In this document: in pieces, positions 43,912 to 55,443 of the stretch
How the letters are laid out: every line of letters starts with the position of its first letter
Position numbering within the stretch: the first letter of the stretch is position 1
Origin: Euphorbia lathyris
Lineage: Eukaryota; Streptophyta; Magnoliopsida; Malpighiales; Euphorbiaceae
Direction of reading: 5' to 3'
DNA: 64,000 bases
NCBI RefSeq assembly: GCF_963576675.1
Contig: NC_088913.1
Coordinates: 74,275,001 to 74,339,000, forward strand
Translations under genes and position numbers: made by a program
Notes under the pieces: generated by a model
What the model was told of the DNA's origin: nothing
Seen by the model: the letters and a program-made list of their open reading frames with translations, nothing else
The model's database searches: none

Positions 43912-44127
43912 AAAGGAATGCTAAACGTCCGAAGCTAATCGAATCCCAAAATACAACCCTCAAAGTTCAGCCAACAAGGACGTACAAAAGCGAATATTCG
44001 CCCCCAAACCACCACACCACAAACTATTATGATCTTTAATGAGCCACCGATTGAGGCCATTTCGGGATTATCCTTGCAGGCTCCATCAGTATTAACTTTC
44101 ACTCAACCTGGGTCTGGAAAGTGAAAT
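43912..44127 (-). pseudogene. RNase H-domain remnant of a non-LTR retrotransposon
   Basis: Minus-strand text gives VKVNTDGACKDNPEMASIGG-like residues, then, with frame changes, FCTSLLAEL and GLYFGIRLASDV. This is the N-terminal half of the plant LINE RNase H domain (KxNxDGA, GG strand, AEL helix). It is dead. Confidence 0.6.
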
Positions 44128-44609
44128 CATAGTTGATCATATGAATCAATCAGATCTTTGCAGTATAAACCGAAGCAATGAAAGAGTGATGGAAATAAAG
44201 AATAGCTGGAATTGAAAACTATCAATTTATCAAACTCTTCTTATATTTTCTTTAACTCTTCTATTAATTTTAGTTGATAATGAAAATTGTTAAGAAGCAA
44301 TAGGGATATATATTTATAATTTGTTGTTTAAAACAATATTGTACCGTTGTATTTAAAATTAATAGAATTATTTGATGATTTTATTTAGTTTGATGCATAT
44401 TAAATGGTTATGTTTCTGTGTTTAATGTTTATATGATGTGGAGTTTTAACTTTGTGTCCCATATATTATTTGTACTTTTAGTTTTTAGGTTTAGTTTTTG
44501 TATTTAGTGCATTAACTTTATAACCTTAAATATGTCATAAAATGCATAAATAACAAAAATAAAAATCTAAAGACTAAAAGCACAAATAATATACACAGGA
44601 ACAGAGATA

Positions 44610-45060
44610 AGGGGGTCAGGCCCATTCAGCTGCTGGAACCACTCCTACTATGGATGGTTTCCACCCCGGATCGTTGGAACTATTCCTATTACGGATGGTT
44701 TTGGCCTCCTTATTTCCAACAAATTACGGTTCCGAGTTGTTAATTAACTTATTGAGTTTGTATTTAATTACAAAATCCAACTTGATAAATATATGATAGA
44801 CAATAAATTTTTCTAAGTTTGATCAAAATGATTCAAACTTACTTTTGTAGTCCAAATCTAGTTTAACTTTGAGAAATTACATTGGTGCGTAGAAATTTGA
44901 TGATACCATGTATATATACGGAAAAAATTTAAGTAAGTTCGATTTAGTAAAAAAAAAATTATGCATGCATGTGTAAAATTGGTCTCCCTAATAGACCAAT
45001 CATATATTCGCCATATATGTACATATTATATTTGTAATAGGTTGTACTAAATATCGGTTA
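44610..45060. repeat. Dispersed repeat R1, uninterrupted copy
   Basis: Similar to 380-544 joined to 4763-5060, with no LTR element between (AACTTGATAAATATATGATA here against AACTTGATTAG and ATTAGTATATGATA there). It therefore serves as the empty site for the Ty3/gypsy insertion. Confidence 0.65.
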
Positions 45061-45987
45061 CAATGTAACACTTCGCTACGAGCTTCTTAAAATATGAGCT
45101 ACAAAAAAAAACTATACAGTTGTAATATGCAAAGGCGTCTGTTACAAACTTATTTGTAACGTCTATAATTGTAATGGGCTTGTGCATTATAAATAACAAT
45201 GATTTTATCAATTACTAAGAGCATCTCCAATTCAATATCAATTGAGTAATTCTATGTCATTTATTGTTGTACCACATGAGAAGTATAATATAAAGTTGGA
45301 TAAATTTGATATTAAAAAATTAGATTTTATAGCATTAACATTATTCTAAGTGGAACATAGATGTAATCAATCCCTATTACTATTGCTATTGCTAGCAATT
45401 GGTAAAAATTAGTTAATTTTCTTTTGAAATTCGTAGTGCATTTCATCGGTTAATCGGTTCATTAATAATAAAAATTTATCAATCCATTAACAAGTTCAAC
45501 GGAATCATTAACTATATATGATTATTATTTCGGTTGGTTAATTATTATTGAATTTTCATTCAAAATAATAAATAAAAACAAATAAGTTTAATTTTTTTAA
45601 ATACTATTAACTTAAATATATATATATAATCATAATTAGCAACTTAAATATATTTGGTTGGTGAAACTTTTAGTTTAGTGGTTGAGAACATACTTATAAC
45701 TATAACTATGGATTCGAATCACATCTACATTGTGCGTAATTATTATTTTTTAAAAAATAATTAGCAACTAAAGAAAAATATTTATGAAAAGCTAAATTAT
45801 TGTAGTAGTAAAATGGGGTGATATCATGATGCATCATCCTTAAAAACAAATGAGGTGACTAGAAGTAGGTAAAAAGGTGGATTTTGGGAGCGGTAAATAG
45901 CAATAAAAAAAAACTAAAAATTGTTTATTATATGTTATCTTCTTAAATTTCATATACACATGTCCAATTAACGAGCCCATTTAAAAA
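45061..45987. other. AT-rich spacer
   Basis: No gene. A CGGTTAATCGGTTCATTAA-like stretch near 45430 recalls the hAT-like repeats at 36-37 kb. Confidence 0.4.
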
Positions 45988-46454
45988 GGCTTAAAATATT
46001 ATTTGGTCCCTAACCTATCTAAAATTATGTTATTTGGCCTCTGATCTATTATTTGATCATATTTGGTCCTTCACCGATTCCATTTGGTGAAATTTCACCC
46101 AATTTGTATGAATACTTAACGGAATCATTATCTCATTGATAAGTATCGATATTTTGACACTTAAACTTGAAACGTGATATTTCTTAAAGTTCTTATCCAC
46201 GTTATGTGGAAATAATTAATTAGATTAAAAAAACAAAAAAAAACAAAAAACAAATCCTAAACTAAAATCTATTAAGTTCAAGTGTCAAAATATCGTTACT
46301 TATCAATGAGATAATGATTCGGTTAAGTTTGAATCTAAATTGGATGAAAGTTCACTAATTTGGGCTAGATCAGGGATCAAATATGACCAAATAATAGATC
46401 AGAGGTCAAATGACAAAATTTTAGATAGACAGAAATCAAATAGTGCTTTAAGCC
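45988..46454. mobile_element. MULE-type MITE
   Basis: Ends GGCTTAAAATATTATTTGGT and (complement of right) GGCTTAAAGCACTATTTGAT, pairing for about 90 bp and more loosely to about 200 bp. A perfect 9-bp duplication ATTTAAAAA lies at 45979-45987 and 46455-46463. Confidence 0.88.
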
Positions 46455-46683
46455 ATTTAAAAATAACTAAAGAAAAAGATCTTCCAGGAAAAAAAAAAAC
46501 AACCTATTAAATTCAGTTATATATATATATATCAGTTGAATTATTACTTCGTCAGTTAACCAATATTTCATTCTGTTTATCATAAGTTAATTCTGTTTAT
46601 CAGAAGTTACTAGGGGGTGGCAATGGATATGGATAAGGTATTGTGGGGGAGTGTCAATCTCAATCTCTTATCCGTTTTATTTT

Positions 46684-47695
46684 TTTAAGGATAAATTTCA
46701 AATAAAATTCTCGTGGTTTCACTAATTTTCAGATAAAGGATTGTGGTTTACTTTTTGTCAAAATGAAGATTGGGGTTTTACACTTTTAAGAAAGGCTTAA
46801 TACATCATTTGCTCCTGAACTTGTCCAAAAAGTTTGATTGGCCCCCTGAACTTTCAAAGTGTCCCGATAGCCCCCTGAATTTGCATAAAATGTTCAGTTA
46901 GCCCCCTGAACTTGCATAAAATGTAATCATTTGATCACTCAGTCGCAAAAAAAAGTAAGTTAAATGCGGAAGATGTATTCCACACATCTTAGAATGTGAT
47001 TACATAATTAAAAAATAGATTAAAAATGAAGTTATTGCTTGCTTAACTATACAACTTATCATCTCTAATCTAAGAACCGTATACTCTGATTTCAGTCATT
47101 TTACTTTTTTTAAGACTCGTGCAATACATCTTTCGCATTTAACTTACTTTTTTTTTGCAACCGAGTGATCAAATGATTACATTTTATGCAAGTTCAGTTA
47201 GCTATCGGGACACTTTGAAAGTTCAGGGGGCCAATCAAGCTTTTTGGACAAGTTCAGGGGCAAATGATGTATTAAGCCTTTAAGAAAACAATGACATTTT
47301 GGATTAATGCTACTAAAACCATCTTTAACGACCTAAAAATGAAAATTTTCAAGAATTAAAGTTGTTCAATGTCATATTTGCTATGGAACTACATTTTCGA
47401 AAATCATCTTTTTTGGAACTTTCTCTCTCTAAACATTAACTTTCTCTCTCTTTACCAAACATCATCTAAATAATCTCAAAATAAAAAAGTTGAACAAATA
47501 AAGTTGTTTAGAATATTAGTAGTTCTTAAAATATGTCATTTTTGAAGTCGTCAATGGTGATTTTAATAGTATCAATCGAAAAAGTCTTTGTTTTGCTAAA
47601 GTTGAAAACCGGTCCTTACTTTGAAAAAAAAGTAAATCACAGTATTTTATCTGAAAATTAGTGAAACTACAGGTTTTATTTAAAATTTACCATTT
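46684..47695. mobile_element. Inverted-repeat MITE (family M2), interrupted by a second MITE
   Basis: Left arm (AAATTTCAAATAAAATTCTC, TGGTTTCACTAATTTTCAGA) and right arm (complement of TCTGAAAATTAGTGAAACTA...TTTATTTAAAATTTACC) pair. The centre and right arm match 57310-57740 closely. 46794-47278 is a later insertion. Ends are approximate. Confidence 0.75.
46794..47278. mobile_element. MULE-type MITE with about 200-bp inverted ends
   Basis: Ends GGCTTAATACATCATTTGCT and (complement of right) GGCTTAATACATCATTTGCC. Pairing continues through CTGAACTTGTCCAAAAAG, CAAAGTGTCCCGATAGC and TGATCACTC. A perfect 9-bp duplication TTTAAGAAA lies at 46785-46793 and 47279-47287. Confidence 0.9.
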
Positions 47696-48299
47696 TCTTA
47701 ATTATTTATACCCGTCTCATTATCCTAACGGATATACTTTTGGTATGGCATACCCGTCTCATTTAATTCGCAGGTACCTTATCCGTTAAAAGTCAATACG
47801 TAAAACAAAAAATAATAAAAATTTAATAAAACATAAATTTAATAAATCATCAATCTAAAAATTGAACAAATATATTGCGTAATAGGATATGAATGGTTTA
47901 AAGTTCTTTTATATGTTAATTGAAGTTAATAAGTTAATAACCATCTATATATATTAAGTTATATAATCAATAAGAGTAAAATAGTTCATGGTATGAAAAA
48001 TAAAAAATTGTGGGTTCAAATCCCATATCTTCCGTCTAAAAGAGAGTTATGAAGTACCCTGAGGTAATAATTTAATCTATCAGTTTCGATTAACTTATTT
48101 TTTCAGTTTGGTTTCAATATCAGAAATCAATTTTCCGATTAGTTTTTATTCAACATATGAATACTGCTGTGCGGTGCTTCATCTTTTTCACTTCAAACAT
48201 GAAATATATCCTTACTATCAATCACATCCACTATATATATATATTCTCTCAAGGAATCACTCGAACTGTTAGTGAAGTGTGTAAAACGGCACCAAAAGA
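47696..48299. other. Spacer before nsLTP4 3' flank
   Basis: AT-rich, no gene. The shared nsLTP 3' flank (AAAACGGCACCAAAAGAG) starts at about 48283. Confidence 0.45.
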
Positions 48300-48446
48300 G
48301 GAACAACACAATTTATTTATCATCAGATATGCCAAAATATTACAGTAACTCTACAGCATTAACTGCTAAGACTCCAGCATACTGGTAGAAGCAGACACAT
48401 ACATATAGATATAGTAGATAGTAGCGTAGCTGATGATGTTCGCTTT

Positions 48447-48935
48447 TCATGGAATTGAAACAGCTGCAAGAGATAACAAAAGAAACATATACGTTAGAGA
48501 TTAATATAAGATCTATGATTAGATTTTAACTATCAGGGACAATACCAATAGTTGTAATTCAGCAATTACGAATCGATGTATTTAAGTGAAATAAGGAAAC
48601 AAACCTCCACACTTCTGGCCAGCAGGACGGTTAGCTAAGCCGCATCGTTTGGGAATGGAAAGAGCGTTTTCGGGTTTGCCTCCAGAATTTCTGATAGTAT
48701 CAGAATAAGCAACAGCACACATACATTGAGGATTGTCGACCATTTTGGCAGCAAGAGCACAGCACTCTGCAGAAACAGCAGCATCTGCGTTTTGTGATGC
48801 TGGTGCGCAAGATTGCATGCTCTGAGCTACCTGATCAGCTGTCTGTTTCCCACATTCTCCAGCCGCATTTGCTCCATATAGAGCAAAAGCTACCAAGAAT
48901 GCTACAACGCAAAGGGATTTCACTGGAATTGCCAT
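48447..48935 (-). CDS. Non-specific lipid transfer protein, copy 4 (two exons)
   Basis: Exon 1 48935-48605, 141-bp phase-1 intron, exon 2 48463-48447 ending AVSIP and TGA; 115 residues. Signal peptide MAIPVKSLCVVAFLVAFAL, eight cysteines with the same spacing as copy 1, and small changes (QSMQSCAPA, SDTIRNSGG). The start is the shared MAIPVKS methionine; an upstream in-frame ATG (MKTQKSN) lies in the leader as in copy 1. It looks fully functional. AATAAA-type signal in AATTTATTTATC at about 48310. Confidence 0.92.
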
Positions 48936-49018
48936 CTCTGATTCTCTTCTATGGATTCTATACTGAATATATTGCTGATTGGATTTCTGTGTTTTCAAAA
49001 ATACTCATCTGCCGAGGA

Positions 49019-49098
49019 TTTTATAGAGGATTTTATAGTGAGAAAAAGACACTGATTATGGTTAATGATCAGTGAATTCCACTAATCATAGTGGAGTT
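49019..49098 (-). promoter_or_regulatory. nsLTP4 promoter: duplicated TATA box and palindrome
   Basis: A 12-bp tandem duplication (GAGGATTTTATA) gives two TATAAAA boxes on the minus strand at 49025-49019 and 49037-49031. The AATTCCACT...AGTGGAGTT palindrome is at 49075-49098. Confidence 0.75.
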
Positions 49099-50689
49099 AG
49101 CACTTGATTAATCATCAAGCAGTGCTGGAGTTAGCACTACAAGATAAACTAGTTTTATATGTACTAGTTGCAACTTCCAACACATCACACTCATAACTAT
49201 TATAAGCAAGCTCTGGCTGGTCTTGTTTGCCAAAGCAACGCATCTACAAACAGATAATGCCGCGTAACAATCAATGACAGAACAGGTTCAATATTCACGG
49301 ACAAATGCAGTGACGAATACAGGATTGTTTTTTTTTTTTTTTTTTTGAGCCAATTTTACAACTGCGTGCCTAAAAATAGAATTGCTAAATCGAACTTCCT
49401 CAAAAAAAAATTCGTATAAATACGTGTTATAATCCGAGTAGTTAAGAACCAATTTTTAAGTACCAATAAAAACTTCTCAACATTAAGCTAGTTTGTATTT
49501 GAGATTCCTAACATGTACAAAAAAAAAAAAAAAATTGTGTTTAATAAAATGAAATCATTAATTTATAACAATTATATAATATGACAATTCATAATTTATG
49601 AAATCTCCAATCAAATTAAAGGTATCAGTCCTCAATTTATCAAATCCCCAATCAAAATTATAACCATCAAAATTCCAACTAATTATAAGTTAACTATCAA
49701 CAACAAAAACTACAATAAACAATCAAATGATCAATCAATAGGTAAACAAACAATGATTTAACTAATTTAAATTCTTTTGTCAAAAAAAAAAAAAAACTAA
49801 TTTAAATTCAAGACCAAAGTATCAAATAAATACTAACCAAATCTAAATAGGCAAACAAACAAGTTACAAAGAAAAAGGAGAAAAGGTTAAAAAAAAAAAA
49901 AAACTTGAGAACTAATTTAGAAATTTAGGGACAGGGGACAACGGGCATCAAAGAAAGGGGGCCGGAAAATTTCTTCGAGATGGGCCGAAACCAACCCAGA
50001 TCAGGGTGGTTCCAGCGGCCGGAGGGGTAAATTAAGTTGATAGCTATGGCCCAATTTATATTAATATCTGACAGTACCATTTCGTACGTTATGGTCAAAG
50101 CTGCACTTTTTCGAAAACATAAAAGGTCAAATTTTGCCCTTACCCTATTAAAAATTAATATATATTTTTTATTTAAAATATAGTAAATTGGACATGCTGA
50201 ACTAAGCTGAGCTTGGGAATTAGTTCTATTAGAAGCCCGAGTCCAAAGCAAATGTAGTGCAGACTGGACATGAAAAAAATAATTTAGTGTAAAAACACCC
50301 AATCCGGCACAGCCTATGAACAGATATAGAAAAAAGCAATATAAATCATAAAATATAAATAGAAACCACTTCTAATCATCAAAACAACACTTCTAACCAA
50401 ATAGTCAACAAATCATAGATAGGTAATAGCATGCAATCAGTAAATTAGAAATGGAAGGAAGTCAAATCCCTAAAGTGGTTGCCTCAACCAATCCTTAATA
50501 AGTTGTGTTATTCCAAAATGATTATAAAGATTTCAAAACAAAGCATGAAATGTGTCTTAGGCAGTTACCGAACAAATTGGGAAAGAAAACATGAAACGAG
50601 GATAGAGCTCAAGTGTGCAGAAAACTATCTACGAGCAGAATCAGACATTGGAAAAGCTGGAAAAATCAAGCATCAAAAACTGGATTGAC
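49099..50689. other. Spacer with an inverted copy of repeat R1
   Basis: 49345-49520 matches the complement of 4800-4990 (TTGCTAAATCGAACTT, AAGTACCAATNAAAACTTCT, AAGCTAG). The rest is AT-rich, including runs of A or T, without coding signal. Open frames at 49925-50302 and 50479-50688 show no motif. Confidence 0.45.
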
Positions 50690-53220
50690 TATGAGGTAGA
50701 TGGCACCGACATTGTCACACCATAGCTGAACCGGCTTGGGAACAAGCAACCACAACTCATGAAGGAGAGGTCGTATCCAGAGGAGTTCAGTTATGGCATT
50801 AGCCCAGCCTTATACTCACTTTCAGTGGATGAGCAAGCAATGGTTGGTTGTTTATGAGTGTGTTATGGCCCCAAACTCTTGCCAAGATAAACACAAAATG
50901 CTGTCAAAATAGCAATGTACATCGCGAATGGGAGAGGAGGAGAAAAGAATCCCATAATTCTGGGATCCTTTGAATCTAGTGAATGATACACTTGACTCCT
51001 TTCCATAGGACCAACAATGTCAAGGCGAGTCAAAGTAATATATTGCAAAGCACCAACAATGCTATGGTACTCATCCCCAGATTTGACAGACTTGCAATCA
51101 GCCATGTTAACACGATCAAGAATGTTAAGAGGCATATTTAGCTTGGGACAAATGAACACCAAATTTCGTGTAGCGAATCTCTAAGCCAAGAAAATACGTA
51201 CACTTGCCCAAATTACGTATAGGAAACTCCTTCTCAATGGCTCGAATCGTCTCTTGAATGAGCTTATAATCAGTGGTTGTAACTAGAATGCCATCAACAT
51301 AGCATAAGATATATATCCTAGCCATTGTCGTGTGCTTGAAAAAGAGAGAATTACTAGCTAACAATATAACAAAACCAAGAGATGGGAGAAAAATATTGAG
51401 ACAAGTGAAATCATTCAATGGGAGCCTGTTTTAGTCGTAAACGGGCTTGTAACAGAACCAATTGAACTAAAAGATTAAGCTAATAAATGCCCAATTGATA
51501 TTAACATTTGACACTCTCGCACGCCAATGCTCATGATGCGTGTAAAACACAGGTCCATCTTACCATAGGTTGAAATTAAATCAACAAATGAGGTTGTCAG
51601 AATTCGGTAATCGAGTTCCATGAAGATTGAGTTCAGCTAGTTGTAGTATTTATTAAGAGATTTGCCATTTTGGTTCAATTGAAAGGATTTCTTCATCAAT
51701 TCATAGGTTTGAGAAGAATCAAAGGCATCCAAATAGCTCATTTTGATTAGATCCTACACTTCCTTGGCTGTTCCAAACTGGACAAAGTGTGACATCAAAT
51801 TGTCGCTCATTGAATTAATGAGCCATGACTTGACTAATGGGTTTTCGGCCTCCCATGCATCATGTTCAAGACCATCGGTGGCTGGTACAGCGATTTTCCC
51901 ATTGATGTGTCCCATTTTTTTTCTTCCAGCAATGTGCATCTCCAAAAAAATTTACCAAACCAGATAATTAGAGCTAATTTTACATGAATGGATGAAAGAG
52001 TATCTTGAATGGTGATAGAGGAGATTTTCTTGCTGGTAGAAATTTTCAACATCCGAGTTAGGGTTTTGAAAGGAAAAAGGAATAGGTTATGTGGCTAGGT
52101 TAAACCTTGCTCTGATACCAAGTAGAAAATAATTAGGCGAAATTCGTTATATTAACCTTAGAAGGATATTTATACTATTACAGAATCCTATATGTGGTAG
52201 AACAGACTCCTATATATGATAGGACAGCTATACAAGAGACTAAATAGGAAAAGAACTAAACAGGAATTTTAACACCAACTAAACAGCTCAGACGTCAACA
52301 GCATCCACTAAAGCAAAAATAATGCAAAACAGTCCTTGCTTTGACAACCGGACTAAAGGTTTCTTTGTAATCAAGCTCAGATTGTTGCGCGAAGCCAGGA
52401 GCAACCAGGCGAGCCTTTGTGTCGTTCAATGCTGCCATCCACATTCAGTTTGGTATGAAATAGCCAGCGACAACTGTTGATATTTCTATCTTTAGGCCGC
52501 GAGACAAGACGACATGTATTATTATCAAGTAATGTCTTAATTTTAACCAACATGGCCTGACGCCATGTTGGAATTTTTTTGGCCTTAGTGAAGCTCGATG
52601 GGTCATCATTTATGTAAGCAACAGTGGTTGCAAAGGTTGACAGCCACTCACGATAGCTGACCACCGAGGCGCGCAATTCCATAAAGTGGTGACGGTAGCA
52701 TAGACAGGCAAAGAGGAAACAGACATTAGACACTCAGTCGAAGTAGGGTACGTGTCCAATGGGCTTGTAGGCGGTGGAATGAGCTCATCGACCACATTCA
52801 CTGTGGTGGCAGGAGTGTTTTCAGGCTCCGAAGAATTAGAGGCAGCAACGGATACTGAATCGCACACCTTTGTTGGATCAGTAAGAGATGTGGGGTCAAT
52901 TGGAGGCCAAGCAGTTGAGGGCACGGCTCTGTCAATGTGTTGTTGAAGTCGTGGATGAGGAGTAAGAGAGTAAAACACGAAGGCCAAGGATTGGTTCTAG
53001 TTGAGTCAAAACAGATGAGGGCTCGACAGTCTCAGTATGCTACAAAGGCCGTGGACTGTCAGGCTGAAGGGACAATGGTTGTCCAGTCGCAGTGCGTTGT
53101 GGAATCCCTAGACAAGCTGTCCGAGAATACACACACATACCAGGAGCAGTGTTGGACCGAGACGTAGTCCCTCCTTGATTTTCAAATTGAGCATGTTAAA
53201 ACCCGGGTTTGTACCACATT
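50690..53220 (-). mobile_element. Decayed Ty1/copia element(s), rearranged
   Basis: On the minus strand: integrase-RT linker (52987-52740), RT start (PTWRQAMLVKIKTLLDNNTC, NINSCRWLFHTKLNVDGSIE; 52600-52380) and SELDYKETFSPVV to about 52320. Then an unrelated LTR-plus-Gag block, then RT continuation (QAPIE, SLFFKHTTMARIYILCYVDG; 51470-51200) and RNase H (SSTESEYKA, LWCDNVGAIYL; 50860-50690). The catalytic YVDD is YVDG. Stops and frame changes throughout. Order and polarity agree with one old copia element into which another inserted. Confidence 0.75.
51440..52300 (-). mobile_element. Nested copia fragment: LTR, PBS and Gag
   Basis: The LTR-like start TGTTGACGTCTGAGCTG at 52300, a PBS TTGGTATCAGAGCAAGG at about 52124-52108, and then copia Gag text EMHIAGRKKMGHINGKIAVP, WLINSMSDNLMSHFV, ELMKKSFQLNQNGKSL (51970-51600). 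No 3' LTR found; the left boundary near 51440 is approximate. Confidence 0.6.
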
Positions 53221-53382
53221 GGATCTAATCATCTCGAAAATGCATTTAACAGACCTCAACTATTAACAAGAAAAAGATTGTTTATCTTCCATATTATTCA
53301 TCATCAATAAGGATAAACAAGCATAAATAGGATAGAGAAGTAAAATGCAAAAGTTTTGAGGTGCAAAAGCATAGTGTTCACA
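53221..53382. other. Spacer
   Basis: No feature seen. Confidence 0.4.
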
Positions 53383-53590
53383 TGGATCCTGATAACCAAA
53401 TTAATTGTCATTCACCCTTAGATCTAGGCTGATTAAAATTCTAGGGTGGAGATTCAAAGCATCTTAAGGCTTAGATTTTATCAGCCTAGATCTAACAGTG
53501 AATCACATTGAATCTCCACCCTAGAATTTTAATCAGCCTAGATCTAACGGTGAATGACCAAATTCATTTGGTCATGAGGGTCTGTGTGGA
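53383..53590. repeat. Foldback MITE of about 208 bp
   Basis: TGGATCCTGATAACCAAAT...TTCACC, TTAGATCTAGGCTGATTAAA and TTCTAGGGTGGAGATTCAA on the left are complemented on the right (TTTAATCAGCCTAGATCTAA, GAATCTCCACCCTAGAA). A third TCAGCCTAGATCTAACAG block lies in the centre. No coding. Target duplication not read. Confidence 0.75.
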
Positions 53591-54332
53591 TACTACTGAT
53601 AAAGAGAACGACAAATGTACAGAGGAAACAACAATATTTTGTTGATGGTAGAAACAACAGTTCATTCCTTCTAAAACAATAAGGAAGACTTGTTTTCTAT
53701 TCTTAACCAAACACTAGTATATCTCCTATTAGGATATTATATCTCCTATTAGTAGAGAAACAACAAAAAGGAGATAGAAAGAGGAGAAACCAGCACCCTT
53801 GTAGTCTATTAGACTATGTGCCTATTCTTCTTTTTCTAACTCCTTTTTGTTATTTTACTCCAAAACAGTAGATATGAAGTGTTTGATTAGAATTGAGAAA
53901 CAATTGCTGATAGCTATTTTAAAAAGAAAATCAACATATATCTATGAGCAACGGCAAACAGTAAATAGTAAATAACAACAGATTAACCAAACAGGCATTA
54001 TATGTAACAGTATTTTAGAAGCCTTTTCTACTGTTGTAGCCAAATAAAAAAAAAAAAACCTTAACACAAATAAATGGGGAAAAAAAGACATGATAAAATC
54101 TTAAATGCTAAGGATTAAGCAGAATAAAGTTTTTTAAGTGGCTATATCAAAGGATGAGGAATTATTCAATGGGATTGCTTCAAGTTCCTACTGCAGCCTA
54201 ATCTATGTGTCAATATGAAAATAACACGATGAGTTACTTTGAAACACAGCCATCTAATGTGATAAATGAAAGAAAAGAAGTCGTTAGCTTACATATACTA
54301 CTTCCAGCTGATTTTCACATATCTACCAGGAA
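53591..54332. other. Spacer downstream of REV7
   Basis: AT-rich. Holds the presumed REV7 3' UTR next to the stop at 54335-54333; no clear poly-A signal chosen. No other feature seen. Confidence 0.4.
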
Positions 54333-55443
54333 TTAGGTGGTGTTCTCTTCAAGTTTAGGTTCAGATTGGTTTGGATGTTCCATATATAACTGCAAACATA
54401 AAGGCTCGCTACTCAGCGACTTGATTGGGGTAATTAGTGAAGGTTGTTGCCATTGCTTCGTGTCCGTTGGGATCCATAACTTAGCATCTTTGTTTTCGGT
54501 AACCTGAGGAATGGAACGAAAGTAAGCTGTTATCTCCCACCTGCAATCTGGTAAAACAAAACAAGTTTAAAGATCTTCTTCCATGATCTCAAAACAGCTA
54601 ATGGCAATCAATGCTTCATAACATTAAGTAAATATAGTTACCCAAAATTATTCTTTACCAATTAACTGAGACCAATTAATTGCAGAAGTCTGTGTTTAAT
54701 TCCTGCTAAGTTTGTTTCTTACCGCGTGGGAGAACCTTGGTTAGAGAGCCTGAGACAGAAAGCTTCATTAAAAATGATCTGAGAGAGAATTCCAGGCTTC
54801 CCTCTACTTTCGAGCCATAAGACTGGTTCACATTGAGCTTGAAAATGAATCTCTCCACTGGAATGTTATCATTATTATAAAAGACAACTGCCACTCTTTC
54901 GACCAATCCCTATTTTAGTTTCACAAAAATTTCATATCACGTTAATACAATTATACAGCATTATTTAAGGCAGAATCCAAATGTCAACTGAGAAAATAGC
55001 AGATACTTCATTTTCCTTGGAGAAAGCACCCAAACAAATTTATCCAACTATTCCAGTTCAATACAATCAACAAAGAGTTTTCTCACAGAATTGTCATGCA
55101 CAAAGTAAAAGATGAAATGCATTTGAAGGGGAAAAGTTCCAACCTTTTGCATAAAAGGAAGAAGCCCAGTAATAGCTGAGTGAATATAATCTCTGAGCTC
55201 AGGATGCTTAGCCCTCTGTACTACTATATTCATATACCTCCTCCTTTCAAATGCACCACTAGGATATACTCCTTTGAGGAAAACTATAGATGTAATTGCT
55301 ACCTCCAAGAACTCCACCAGTATCCGAGCCGTTTCATCTGTGATATTTTAATACAGGGATTGTTAAGAAGGGTGAAACAGAAGGACAAATAAGAGCTCAT
55401 GATCCAAAAAAACCTTGAGGGGATTGATTTTCTCTGCGTTCCA
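54333..55443 (-). CDS. REV7: REV7/MAD2L2 HORMA protein, subunit of DNA polymerase zeta (four coding exons)
   Basis: Exons 55443-55413, 55337-55144, 54909-54723 and 54547-54333; all introns are GT..AG and the phases join cleanly to a 208-residue protein, the usual plant REV7 length. REV7 links REV3 and REV1 in translesion DNA synthesis in the nucleus. The HORMA core starts ARILVEFLEVAITSIVFLKG (residue 14 on), continues GAFERRRYMNIVVQRAKHPE and LVERVAVVFYNNDNIPVERF, then LEFSLRSFLMKLS. The exon 4 part (DCRWEITAYF; WIPTDTKQWQQPSLITPIKS) is the C-terminal safety-belt region that closes over REV3 or REV1 peptides. The start is the ATG of MERRENQSPQ, joined to exon 2 by a split Asp codon. It appears intact. 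Confidence 0.95.

Noticed and set aside
45645..45725. tRNA-like boxes (TTAGTTTAGTGGTTGAG, GGATTCGAATC)
   Set aside because: No acceptor stem or anticodon loop can be drawn; probably another SINE-like or MULE-arm fragment.
47985..48035. GGGTTCAAATCCC B-box-like motif
   Set aside because: Single box with a weak A box and no tRNA fold.
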